A DNA stretch of 59,004 nt, taken from the NCBI GenBank assembly GCA_947165335.1, contig CAMVAB010000001.1, positions 1 through 59,004 of the forward strand, written 5' to 3'. The translations under genes were made by a program, and so were the position numbers. This stretch comes from an uncultured Pseudomonadota bacterium. Lineage in GTDB: Bacteria > Pseudomonadota > Alphaproteobacteria > Rs-D84. The notes beneath the pieces were generated by a model. That model saw only the letters and a program-made list of their open reading frames with translations. It was not told the DNA's origin and did no database searches. Positions 51,178-59,004 of this stretch are shown piece by piece (within the stretch, counting starts at the first letter, position 1; every line of letters starts with the position of its first letter).

Positions 51178-52859
51178 ACCGCGTTTTTATTGAAACCATT
51201 GATAAAGACAGAATTGTTTTTTATAAGAACGAACAACCTGTATCTTTTGAAACATATATGAACGATGTCGCAAAATATGCCTGTTATTTTAACACAATAC
51301 AAAATGATAATGTTGTTATATATATCCCAAATGATTTATATTTGTTTTATGTATGTTTTATGGCAGCACTTCAAGCAGGCAAAGATGTTATTTTGCCAGC
51401 CTTGCTTACAGAACAAAATTCCAGACCTTTACTTGAAATGACAAATGTTTTAATTACTGACAAATTTGATTCTTTAAAAGGTTTTAATATTATAGATTTG
51501 AATTGCGGAAATAATATCAATTGGCAATTCAATGATATGTCTGACAGATTTTTATATTTCTTTACATCTGGGTCGACGGGCACCCCGAAACGCATCAAAA
51601 AACAATTCAAAATGCTTGCCGCCGAAGAAGATTTTCATGGACGAAATCAAAAACATTTGATTGAACAAAACCCAGTTATGATATCATCTGTTGCACCATA
51701 TCATATGTATGGGTTGCTTTGGCGATTTTTATTTCCATTAGCAAACGGTATTATATCTGATTTAGATATTGTTTTTACACCCGAAGAATTACAACATAAA
51801 CAATCTATATATGACAAAGTTTTATTTGCAACAACGCCTTCGTTTTTGGACGGCATAACCAGATATCAAAACCAATATTATTTTAGAAACAACTGTATTG
51901 GTCTTTATTCATCTGGCAGTTTATTAGATGCAAAAACATCAAACAATGCATATCAAATGTTTGGTGCATCCCCATACGAAATATTCGGCAGTACCGAAAC
52001 AGGTGGTGTTGCATCACGTCAACAAATAAACGGCCAAGAATGGACTATATTTACACCGGTAAAAGTCACATTGACAGAAAACAGTGAATTATTGATTGAA
52101 TCTGATTTTTCATGTGCAAACCCATATTTAATGTCCGACATTGTTGAAAAGACCGGCAACAATACTTTTATATTAAAGGGTCGCGGGGATCGCATGGTAA
52201 AAATTGCCGAAGAACGCGTATCGTTACCTGAAATGGAAGAAAAGCTTTGCGAATATAAATATATTGAAAAAAGTTATGTATCAACATTGTCTACAAAAGA
52301 CAGGACTATTATTTGTGCTGCAATAACATTAAATGATGACGGCAAAAATTATATTATCAAAAACGGCCGGCACCAATTCATAACTGAATTAAAACAATAT
52401 TTATTAAATTATTTTCCAAATGTTGTTCTGCCACGAAAAATCAGAATCGTTAATGCTATCCCCGTAAACACCCAGGGTAAATATATAAAATCAGATATCG
52501 CATCTATGTTCGAATCAAATGTTGCAGAACCAATAATGCAAAACATAACAAAAACAGATTCTAAATTTTCCGCGGATTTAATATTTTTAAAAGATTCTTC
52601 TTATTTTAATGGCCATTTCCCAGGGCATCCTATTTTACCTGGTGTTATACAAATGCATTTTGTTATGACATTTATCAAACAGTATTTTAACAAAGAAGCA
52701 ACAAATTATCATGTTTTGAAATTAAAGTTTTCAAATCTGATTTTGCCAGATACACAAATATATTTTGAATTGAATAAAATTGACGACAATGAATTTACAT
52801 TTGAATACAGCCACAATGGCAACAGTTGTTCAAAAGGCAAAATAGTCATAGAGGCATAA
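51162..52859 (+). CDS. AMP-dependent acyl ligase fused to a FabZ-like dehydratase domain
   Basis: Residues 1-440 form an adenylating ligase: FFTSGSTGTPKRIKKQ (P-loop A3), FGSTETGGVASR, SDIVE and GRGDRMVKIAEERV, and NTQGKYIKSDI (A10 Lys). Residues from about 470 form a hotdog domain with FNGHFPGHPILPGVIQMH, the FabZ-like catalytic His. The ligase would load the aryl starter onto an ACP; the dehydratase acts during elongation. In E. coli these are separate (ApeH, ApeI), so this is a fusion. It overlaps the membrane gene by 16 bases. Confidence 0.88.
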   Translation: MFTPINRVFIETIDKDRIVFYKNEQPVSFETYMNDVAKYACYFNTIQNDNVVIYIPNDLYLFYVCFMAALQAGKDVILPALLTEQNSRPLLEMTNVLITDKFDSLKGFNIIDLNCGNNINWQFNDMSDRFLYFFTSGSTGTPKRIKKQFKMLAAEEDFHGRNQKHLIEQNPVMISSVAPYHMYGLLWRFLFPLANGIISDLDIVFTPEELQHKQSIYDKVLFATTPSFLDGITRYQNQYYFRNNCIGLYSSGSLLDAKTSNNAYQMFGASPYEIFGSTETGGVASRQQINGQEWTIFTPVKVTLTENSELLIESDFSCANPYLMSDIVEKTGNNTFILKGRGDRMVKIAEERVSLPEMEEKLCEYKYIEKSYVSTLSTKDRTIICAAITLNDDGKNYIIKNGRHQFITELKQYLLNYFPNVVLPRKIRIVNAIPVNTQGKYIKSDIASMFESNVAEPIMQNITKTDSKFSADLIFLKDSSYFNGHFPGHPILPGVIQMHFVMTFIKQYFNKEATNYHVLKLKFSNLILPDTQIYFELNKIDDNEFTFEYSHNGNSCSKGKIVIEA

Positions 52860-52863
52860 AAAG

Positions 52864-53595
52864 ATGAAACCGGTTATAATTATTCCTTGTTTTAATCATG
52901 GCGATGCATTTGCGCCAGTGGCCGATAAATTAACCGAATTCAAAACACCTGTTATTGTCGTTGATGATGGCAGCGCTTCACAGCAATCAAAGAAAATCAA
53001 AAACATTTGTTCGGCGCACAATTTTATATACATAAAAAACAAAACAAATGGTGGCAAAGGTGCCGCTATGATTACTGGATTTCAATATGCCTTGAAACAA
53101 GGTTTTTCACATGCATTACAAATAGACGCAGATGGTCAACATGACATTCGCGATATACCATTATTTTTAAAAATCGCATTTTCACATCCAAATGATTTAA
53201 TTATTGGCAATCCTGTTTATGATGAATCTGCGCCACGCGCACGACTGGCTGGGCGAAAAATAACAAATTTTTGGGTTATGGTTGAAACATTTAATAAACA
53301 TATGCCAGACACAATGTGCGGGTTTCGTGTATATCCATTAAAAGCAGTTGAACCAATATTAGAAACTATCAAATTCAAACGTATGGGATTTGATATTGAA
53401 ATAATAGTCAAAGCATACAGAAACAAAATTAAAATTATTCCTGTGCCAACAAAAGTTATTTATCCCGAAAATGGGGTATCTCATTTCCATGCCATCAAAG
53501 ATAATTTTTATATCAGTTTGCTTCATGCGTATTTATGTTGTTTAATACCAGCATGGTTAACCAGGAGAATGTTTAGTCATGATAAAAATAAATAA
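52864..53595 (+). CDS. Family 2 glycosyltransferase, polyene cluster
   Basis: This 243-residue enzyme has IIIPCFNHG, VDDGSASQQ, GKGAAMITGFQYAL and the catalytic metal site IDADGQHD, plus CGFRVYPL. It matches the glycosyltransferase part of ApeJ; there it is fused to an acyltransferase, here that part is missing and may be supplied by the LpxL-like gene at 56819. It overlaps the next gene by 17 bases. Confidence 0.85.
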   Translation: MKPVIIIPCFNHGDAFAPVADKLTEFKTPVIVVDDGSASQQSKKIKNICSAHNFIYIKNKTNGGKGAAMITGFQYALKQGFSHALQIDADGQHDIRDIPLFLKIAFSHPNDLIIGNPVYDESAPRARLAGRKITNFWVMVETFNKHMPDTMCGFRVYPLKAVEPILETIKFKRMGFDIEIIVKAYRNKIKIIPVPTKVIYPENGVSHFHAIKDNFYISLLHAYLCCLIPAWLTRRMFSHDKNK

Positions 53596-54172
53596 GTTTT
53601 TATTTGTTATATCTTGTTTGTTTTCTGTTAATGCTTTTGCATACCAAATAACAGATAAAATGCCAGACACACTAAAAACATTTACAGATAATTTAAACAC
53701 TGTATCTGCAACATTCAAACAAACAAAAATATTGCCTGAATCTACGAAAAGTTTTATATCAAAAGGTTATATTAAATTTGTAAAAAATGTCGGCTTTACA
53801 TGGCATCAACAAAAACCAAGTGAAGAAATCTTTACATCGACGCTTACCACATATTGTGTTAATGGCGAAACAGAAGATTTGGATAAACTGCCGTATTTCT
53901 ACCGCATACAAACTATGATAGACAATATGTTAAATGGCGATATGTCTGAATTTTTATATGCGTTCAATGTAGATTATCGTGAACAGAAAGATTCATGGAC
54001 TTTGATAGCAACACCACGTTTAACGACCATTGCAGATATGATTCAAGATATAACAATGTACGGTACAAAAACTGATTTAACAAAAATAATCATGACATAT
54101 TATGATGGCACGATTGTTATTTTAGAATTCACACGTTTAACAAAAGAAATTGCTGATGAAATTGCTTGTTAA
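53579..54172 (+). CDS. LolA-like outer-membrane lipoprotein carrier protein
   Basis: This 197-residue secreted protein has a signal peptide (NKFLFVISCLFSVNAFA). The LolA-like pattern is FKQTKILPESTKSFISKGYIKF and VGFTWHQQKPSEEIF, a concave barrel for lipid transport through the periplasm. It corresponds to ApeL and is encoded with the exporter that follows, so the two may move the finished lipid to the outer membrane. Confidence 0.82.
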   Translation: MIKINKFLFVISCLFSVNAFAYQITDKMPDTLKTFTDNLNTVSATFKQTKILPESTKSFISKGYIKFVKNVGFTWHQQKPSEEIFTSTLTTYCVNGETEDLDKLPYFYRIQTMIDNMLNGDMSEFLYAFNVDYREQKDSWTLIATPRLTTIADMIQDITMYGTKTDLTKIIMTYYDGTIVILEFTRLTKEIADEIAC

Positions 54173-56291
54173 AAGATTTTTGTTTTGTTTGGTAATAATT
54201 ATTGGTGTTATTACGACGCTTGTGTTCAAAACACCCCTGCATACACAATCTAATTTAATGTCTTTGATAACATATACAAACGAACAACAATGGCCTGTTG
54301 ATAAAATATCAGGAAAATTTTCATCAGTTTTAAACATTGTTGTTGAATCGAGAGACGAAAAAATTGCGACCAGAACAGCAAATTCAATAATAAAAACATT
54401 AAACACTGATACTTTTGATACTCTAACCATTCAATCAAATAATTTTTCAATTAAAAATATAGCGAAAGATTTAGTTTTATATAAAAACAATTTATTAAGC
54501 ACACAAAACAAAACATTATTACAACATAATGAATCCAGAAAAATCGCAAACGCTGCTATTAAATATGTCGAAGAGTCTATGATACCACCACTTGTTTCAA
54601 TTAGTGATGATCCTTTTATGTTGTTATCTGATTATATAACGAATATAAATACAGGCAATTCAACATGGACATTGCATAACGGATTACTTTGGCAAAACAA
54701 AGATAGTGTTCATTATTTCATGATTCCTGTTGATGTTAATGTTGCTGATGCGTCACGCGCTGCAAAACAAATAAATAATCTGCGACATGAATTACAAAGT
54801 TCAGACCAAATCAAAATACACATCAGCGGAATCCCACTACATACCGCATTTATGGTTCAACGAAGCCAATTACAATTGGGTATATTGTCATTTTTGGCAA
54901 TATTAATGGCTATAGTTTTCAATTATTTATTATTTAAAAAATTATTCACACTTATCCCTGTACTAACTAGTTTATCAATTGGATTTCTTGGTGGAACCAT
55001 TGCGTTATTTTTGTGTTTTAATGCACCTCATATTTTAACATTTGTATTTGGAACGACTTTGATTGGGCTTGGCATAGATTATGCTTTTCATTTCATGACT
55101 GCGGCCACATTGAAAAACAGAAAACAAATATTTACCAACATGCGCCAATCGTTTTTGACAACACTTGTTTGCTTTTTACCGTTGTTATTTTCACAAATAA
55201 CCCTTTTGCAACAAATATCAGTATTTACAATTGTCGGTTTAACAACAATATATGTTGGATTAAAATTATTTATGCCAAACAAATTGAAATTGAATATAAA
55301 ACCGATAAAAACCAAATTGGTATTATCAAAAAAAACACGCACAATTATATTATCTATGATTACAGTCGCTATTGTTGCAACATTACCATTTGTAAAATCA
55401 GAAAATAATATGAACGAACTTTATCGTCCGAACCGCGACATCGCGGAACAGGACATATTTTTCCAAAAATTAAATAATTCAAAAGATTCTGCGATATTAT
55501 TGGTACGCGGAGATAACATAGAACAAATTCTTGAAACAGAAGAAAATATTAAAACAACAACTGACTTCTTTTCTATTGCAAGCGTTATACCATCCGTAAA
55601 AACACAAACTGAAAACCAGAAACTAGTCAAACAACTTTACGCACAACAATCTAAATATCTGAAACAAAAACTAGAATTACGTAAAACACCAACATTTGTT
55701 GAAAACGATTTTATAACCCCAGAAAATATAAAATCAGAATTTTTATCGAATTGGTTAAATAAAATGATTATCTATGATGATGGTCATGTTTATTCATTTG
55801 CACAAATTCCAGCAAATACAGATATAACCAACGAAAACGCAATTGTTGTATCACCATCACAGATTTTAACCAACAATATTCAACAATACAGCAATGAAAC
55901 ATATCGCCTGTTGTTAATATGTGGTTTATGTTTAATTGCTTTGTTATCAGTATTTTATAAAAAACGTGCAATTATTTATTTGATACCTTCTATACTTGCA
56001 ATATTACTATCAGTATCTATTCTAACATGGTTTGGTCAACCAATAACCTTTTTCCATATGTTAAGTTTCTTTATTGTGATTGGTCTTGGGCTTGATTACA
56101 CAATATTTAATATAAACGCGGATAACAACAAAGAAATGCGCCCTGTCCTATTTTCGTTCCTGACCAGTTTTGTTGGATTTGGAATGTTGGCATTTACATC
56201 GTTCTTTTTGATTAAATCAATGGGAATAACGTTGGGACTTGGGTTGGCATTATCGTATTTGATATCACTCTTTTTATTCAGAACAAAATGA
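54156..56291 (+). CDS. MMPL/RND-family exporter of the polyene cluster
   Basis: This 711-residue inner-membrane transporter has twelve membrane segments in two halves, each preceded by a periplasmic loop. The first half has the LGIDYAFHFMTAA segment and the second GLGLDYTIFNI, both carrying the charged residues typical of MMPL proteins. It corresponds to ApeM. The start overlaps the LolA-like gene; ATG 54156 or 54150 is possible. Its end overlaps the PPTase gene on the other strand by 18 bases. Confidence 0.88.
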   Translation: MKLLVKRFLFCLVIIIGVITTLVFKTPLHTQSNLMSLITYTNEQQWPVDKISGKFSSVLNIVVESRDEKIATRTANSIIKTLNTDTFDTLTIQSNNFSIKNIAKDLVLYKNNLLSTQNKTLLQHNESRKIANAAIKYVEESMIPPLVSISDDPFMLLSDYITNINTGNSTWTLHNGLLWQNKDSVHYFMIPVDVNVADASRAAKQINNLRHELQSSDQIKIHISGIPLHTAFMVQRSQLQLGILSFLAILMAIVFNYLLFKKLFTLIPVLTSLSIGFLGGTIALFLCFNAPHILTFVFGTTLIGLGIDYAFHFMTAATLKNRKQIFTNMRQSFLTTLVCFLPLLFSQITLLQQISVFTIVGLTTIYVGLKLFMPNKLKLNIKPIKTKLVLSKKTRTIILSMITVAIVATLPFVKSENNMNELYRPNRDIAEQDIFFQKLNNSKDSAILLVRGDNIEQILETEENIKTTTDFFSIASVIPSVKTQTENQKLVKQLYAQQSKYLKQKLELRKTPTFVENDFITPENIKSEFLSNWLNKMIIYDDGHVYSFAQIPANTDITNENAIVVSPSQILTNNIQQYSNETYRLLLICGLCLIALLSVFYKKRAIIYLIPSILAILLSVSILTWFGQPITFFHMLSFFIVIGLGLDYTIFNINADNNKEMRPVLFSFLTSFVGFGMLAFTSFFLIKSMGITLGLGLALSYLISLFLFRTK

Positions 56292-56780
56292 TATTTCATT
56301 TTGCGGTTCAATTGAACAAACACAAATTAAATAATCGCCTTTTTCATAAAAATAAGAATTTGCTTTTTCAGCATCTGCACCAAATTTAATGCGCGCTTCA
56401 TATTCCACAAAGTTTTTATAAAAATCTTGTTTATTTTTCGGTTTTGGCAAATTTAATAATTCGCTTTCACCAATAAAATCACGATTGATTGTTGTATTTT
56501 CAATATCAACACCCACAGGACTATCAGAAACCGCGACAATAACCCAATTATCTTTGTGCGCAATAGATATAAACCCAGATTTAATTATTGGTGCACTATT
56601 TTTATCTACGATAACATTTTCGCCACAAACATCTTTGACCTTTGCATGCGATAATAAATATTGTAATTTACGATTTTTGTTTGAAAATTTGCCGTATTGA
56701 AGCAGTTCTGCCCCGGATAATTTTTGTTCTAATTCAGGCACATTCTTTATATCTTGAATATTTGACATATATATTTTCAT
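56274..56780 (-). CDS. 4'-phosphopantetheinyl transferase (Sfp-like)
   Basis: This 168-residue enzyme converts apo-ACP to holo-ACP with coenzyme A. The motifs are VGVDIENTTINRDF (metal site) and EYEARIKFGA (the usual WxxKEA, here a variant). The core is shorter than Sfp (224). It is encoded on the opposite strand inside the cluster and presumably activates both ACPs. Its variant WxxKEA box may matter for activity. Confidence 0.85.
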   Translation of the reverse strand: MKIYMSNIQDIKNVPELEQKLSGAELLQYGKFSNKNRKLQYLLSHAKVKDVCGENVIVDKNSAPIIKSGFISIAHKDNWVIVAVSDSPVGVDIENTTINRDFIGESELLNLPKPKNKQDFYKNFVEYEARIKFGADAEKANSYFYEKGDYLICVCSIEPQNEISFCSE

Positions 56781-56818
56781 GGGATAAATTATAAAGGAAA
56801 AATATCAAAAGGCAACAA

Positions 56819-57736
56819 ATGAACAAATGGTATCAAATTCGCGAACAAAGCGCGGGCAATTTCCGCCTTGAATTGCTTTGGATCGTTTATAAAATATTTG
56901 GTATCAGATTTTTAAAGTTCATTTTATGGTTTGTCTGCCTGTTTATCGTCCCATTTGCGAAACCAGCAAGAGAAGCATCAAAAAAATATTCAAAAATATT
57001 GAACGCATATCAACGCGCACATGGGATGAAAGAAACCAGTATTTCAGCATTTTCGCATATTTATAATTTCGCTTGCAGTATATTGGATAAAATGTCGGCG
57101 AATAGTGATAAAAAAACAAAAATTAAATTCGCGGTTCATAAAAACACCGATTGGGATGCGTTCCAATCATGTTTAAATGACAACCAGGGCACATTTCTAA
57201 TATGTTCGCATCTTGGAAACATAGAAGCACTTTCCGCATTTTCTGGGGGTAAAAACAAACACATGCATGCATTTATGCAAATTTCCCAAAACGCCACATT
57301 TCACAAATTTATGACACGCCATAATGTCGCAAACAATACCACTATTTATCCAACCGAAGATATAAATATAGGTGTCGCATCCACAATGTATGATTTCTTA
57401 CAAAAAGGTGATTTAGTCATGATGGCTGGCGATCGCACTTCACCAAATGCACCGTCAAGATATGAAACTGTTCCTTTCTTGGGCGCCGATTGCCGTTTTC
57501 CAATTGGAACTTTCAAATTCGCAAAATCTATGTCGCACCCGATATTTGCAATATGCGTAATGAATGTGGCACACGAAAAATACGGTGTTTATGTCAAGAA
57601 ATTGGATGCCCAAACAATAAAGGAAACGATAATACAATATGCGACATTCCTTGAAAAACTGACCGTTAAATACCCAAAACAATGGTTTAATTTCTTTGAT
57701 TTTTTTGAATCAGGGACAAATCAGGCAGAAAATTAA
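56819..57736 (+). CDS. LpxL/HtrB-like acyltransferase of the polyene cluster
   Basis: This 305-residue acyltransferase is of the lysophospholipid/lauroyl type: SHLGNIEAL (HxxxxE), VMMAGDRTSP, and FLGADCRFPIGTFKFA. A hydrophobic N-terminal region anchors it. It matches the acyltransferase module that in ApeJ is fused to a glycosyltransferase; here it lies 3.2 kb downstream of the glycosyltransferase gene. The start follows AAAGGCAAC. Confidence 0.83.
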   Translation: MNKWYQIREQSAGNFRLELLWIVYKIFGIRFLKFILWFVCLFIVPFAKPAREASKKYSKILNAYQRAHGMKETSISAFSHIYNFACSILDKMSANSDKKTKIKFAVHKNTDWDAFQSCLNDNQGTFLICSHLGNIEALSAFSGGKNKHMHAFMQISQNATFHKFMTRHNVANNTTIYPTEDINIGVASTMYDFLQKGDLVMMAGDRTSPNAPSRYETVPFLGADCRFPIGTFKFAKSMSHPIFAICVMNVAHEKYGVYVKKLDAQTIKETIIQYATFLEKLTVKYPKQWFNFFDFFESGTNQAEN

Positions 57737-57743
57737 AAAAAAC

Positions 57744-57772
57744 TTGATTTTCCTTAAAATATAACATACAAT
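57744..57772 (+). promoter_or_regulatory. Promoter of rpmG
   Basis: TTGATT (57744) and TACAAT (57767) are 17 bases apart, 30 bases before the start codon. Confidence 0.7.
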
Positions 57773-57801
57773 TCGCGAAGTAATTAAAAAAGGTAATAAA
57801 A

Positions 57802-57981
57802 ATGGCATCTAAAAAAGGTAGTAAAGAAGTTATAAAACTGGAAAACAAAGAAACCGGTTTTTATTACACAACAACAAAAAACACAAAATCTGAAAATACA
57901 GCGGGTAAAATGAAATTCCGTAAATACGATCCAAAATTACGTAAACACGTTGTATTTACAGAAGGTAAAATGAGCCACTAA
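57802..57981 (+). CDS. rpmG: 50S ribosomal protein bL33
   Basis: This 59-residue, basic L33 has TGFYYTTTKNTKSENTAGKM and MKFRKYDPKLRKHVVFTEGK, the standard core. It lacks the zinc-binding cysteines, so it is the C-minus form. The ribosome site is AAAGGTAAT. It was found by reading the frame directly, as it is short. Confidence 0.95.
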   Translation: MASKKGSKEVIKLENKETGFYYTTTKNTKSENTAGKMKFRKYDPKLRKHVVFTEGKMSH

Positions 57982-58010
57982 AGATTTTGGTGCATTTATA
58001 AGATTTAAAA

Positions 58011-58036
58011 ACACCGGTTTTCACCGGTGTTTTTTT
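58011..58036 (+). terminator. Terminator of rpmG
   Basis: ACACCGGT-TTTC-ACCGGTGT, 8 bp, followed by six Ts. Confidence 0.9.
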
Positions 58037-58111
58037 CGGCTTAGGAAGGGACCGAAAACTGATTTGTTCCCCTCTGGCTAGAGGGGTGCCGGAACGGCGG
58101 GGTGTTGCAGG

Positions 58112-58159
58112 TTCTCCCCTTGGGGGGAGTACCGGCGCAGCCGGGGAGGGAGGATCCCC
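58112..58159. repeat. GC-rich intergenic repeat element, copy 2
   Basis: It is similar to 37721-37767 (shared TTGGGGGGA, GCGCAGC and ATCCCC blocks). A hairpin CCCCTCT-GGCT-AGAGGGG (58069-58086) lies beside it, and CCCCGCC/GGCGGGG follows. The composition differs sharply from its surroundings. Confidence 0.55.
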
Positions 58160-58173
58160 CGCCACAGGCGGGG

Positions 58174-58203
58174 AATAAAAAACACCCACTTTCGTGGGTG
58201 TTT
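58174..58203 (-). terminator. Terminator downstream of DGR target 2
   Basis: A 10-bp stem (AAACACCCAC and complement, loop GAAA) followed on the minus strand by six Ts. Confidence 0.85.
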
Positions 58204-58209
58204 GCGTGT

Positions 58210-58252
58210 TGCCGTGCCGCGTGTATTCGCCCCGTTTCGTTCACATCATTGT
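58210..58252 (-). repeat. VR2 downstream flank shared with VR1
   Basis: These 43 bases are identical to 37172-37214 and directly adjoin VR2; the template lacks them. They include the stop codon of target 2. Confidence 0.8.
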
Positions 58253-59004
58253 GCGACCGACCCGAAAAGCCCGACGCGCATAGCCTCGCCGCCCCGGGCG
58301 CGGGAGCCACAGTAGCTCGCGCAATTCGAAGCGCACGAGGCGGCGGACCCGCGGTCGCCGTTGAACACCCAAAGCGACGATGATGCATTTTGTTTATTTC
58401 CATTTAATGGTTTATATCCCGTTGCCTTACACCAACAGTATTGGCCCGTGCTATTTTTATTATATGATGCATCGGTAACGTATAATTTTGACCATATCTC
58501 GCCAGTTGCTTCGTCATATGTTATTGTGCCATTACTGTATCTTGTAAATATATCGGCTGCTATTGCGCCTTTTTCCTGACCAGCCAACGATGTATAGTTT
58601 GCTAAGAATTCATATGGATCCATTTGGCCGCCAACGGCAGATTCTACATTAGCTACAAAATACGCCATACCCGCATCCAATGTTGGTTGGCAACTCGCTT
58701 CACCGTATACTGTGCCATAACTGAATTCTGTTTTCCATTCGTTGACCGCTAAATCGCTTAATGCCGCACTTTCCTGGGTACATACACTTGCCCCTTCAGA
58801 ATCAACAGTCCCATCGCCATATGCAGAACAATAATCTGTATTATTATTCCACCCATGTCCGTAAGAATGATTGCCATCTATCGATGCATTTAATGTGGAC
58901 AGGTCAAATCCACGCACACGCCAGCCGCCGAATGTATATCCGGTCTTTGTCATTGTATTTGTTGGTAATGTTATCACACTGTCGTATGTACATGTGTTCG
59001 CTGT
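58246..59004 (-). CDS. DGR target protein 2 (secreted InlB-repeat type, variable C-terminus; 5' end outside window)
   Basis: The frame is open to the window edge, so at least 252 residues are present and the N-terminus is missing. It begins with the end of an InlB-type module (TKTGYTFGGWRVRG), then a longer domain, GQYCWCKATGY, and a C-terminus encoded by VR2. Template Asn sites read Gly, Arg, Asn, Ser, Tyr, Ser, Arg, Gly and Gly here; the fixed scaffold is the same as in target 1. So one template serves two proteins with different N-terminal parts. Confidence 0.88.
   Translation of the reverse strand, partial: TANTCTYDSVITLPTNTMTKTGYTFGGWRVRGFDLSTLNASIDGNHSYGHGWNNNTDYCSAYGDGTVDSEGASVCTQESAALSDLAVNEWKTEFSYGTVYGEASCQPTLDAGMAYFVANVESAVGGQMDPYEFLANYTSLAGQEKGAIAADIFTRYSNGTITYDEATGEIWSKLYVTDASYNKNSTGQYCWCKATGYKPLNGNKQNASSSLWVFNGDRGSAASCASNCASYCGSRARGGEAMRVGLFGSVAQ
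58253..58379 (-). repeat. DGR variable repeat 2 (VR2)
   Basis: It is 127 bases, gap-free against the template, with 16 substitutions, all at template adenines. They include AAC to CGC, AAC to TCC and AAC to GGC, a synonymous GAA to GAG and ACG to GCG. It is 20.9 kb from VR1. Confidence 0.95.

Overview
The window looks like the chromosome of an AT-rich, gut-type alphaproteobacterium with small genes and short intergenic gaps. The evidence is gene order (frr-uppS-cdsA-rseP-bamA, rne near a PBP1A-type enzyme), alphaproteobacterial versions of LigA, PriA, DnaB, MiaA, GAPDH and L33, and several secreted proteins with InlB-type repeats of the GYTFAGW kind. This assignment is inference from protein character only; no database was searched.

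Layout. 1-9.7 kb: housekeeping genes (recG end, M48 peptidase, serine hydrolase, RNase E/G, a flippase-like membrane protein, a class A PBP, ligA). 9.7-12.0 kb: a SIMPL protein, a secreted InlB-repeat protein and a small membrane protein. 12.0-12.6 kb: tRNA-His and tRNA-Ala, each with a displaced extra copy of its 3' end. 12.7-21.0 kb: ribosome recycling, undecaprenyl and phospholipid synthesis, RseP and BamA, followed by a small VirB7/VirB8-like gene group and yraN. 21.0-33.2 kb: a compact podovirus-type capsid and packaging cluster on the minus strand with no visible integrase. Its large terminase is cut exactly between the ATPase and nuclease domains by a 3.3 kb plus-strand segment carrying the cellular-type helicase dnaB, a two-HTH regulator and an unknown gene. 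33.3-34.7 kb: birA and two small DNA-binding proteins.

35.0-39.3 kb: a diversity-generating retroelement (DGR), the main discovery here. A reverse transcriptase with the DGR-type IGNLTSQ motif follows, on the same strand, a non-coding template repeat (TR, 36704-36838) rich in AAC codons. The 3' end of the secreted-protein gene just upstream holds a variable repeat (VR1, 37215-37349). A second variable repeat (VR2, 58253-58379) sits at the 3' end of another secreted-protein gene 21 kb away, which runs off the window. Compared by eye, VR1 differs from TR at 11 positions and VR2 at 16, and all 27 substitutions fall on template adenines. An array of five inverted repeats, two of them arranged like a pseudoknot, lies between VR1 and TR. 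The locus starts with a strong promoter, a structured leader and two further secreted proteins.

39.3-45.0 kb: priA, an APH-like kinase, an unknown protein, miaA and gap. 45.0-57.7 kb: an aryl-polyene-type biosynthesis cluster (ketosynthases, ketoreductase, dehydratases, two acyl carrier proteins, AMP ligase, glycosyltransferase, acyltransferases, LolA-like protein, MMPL exporter, phosphopantetheinyl transferase). 57.8-59.0 kb: rpmG, a GC-rich repeat element and the second DGR target.
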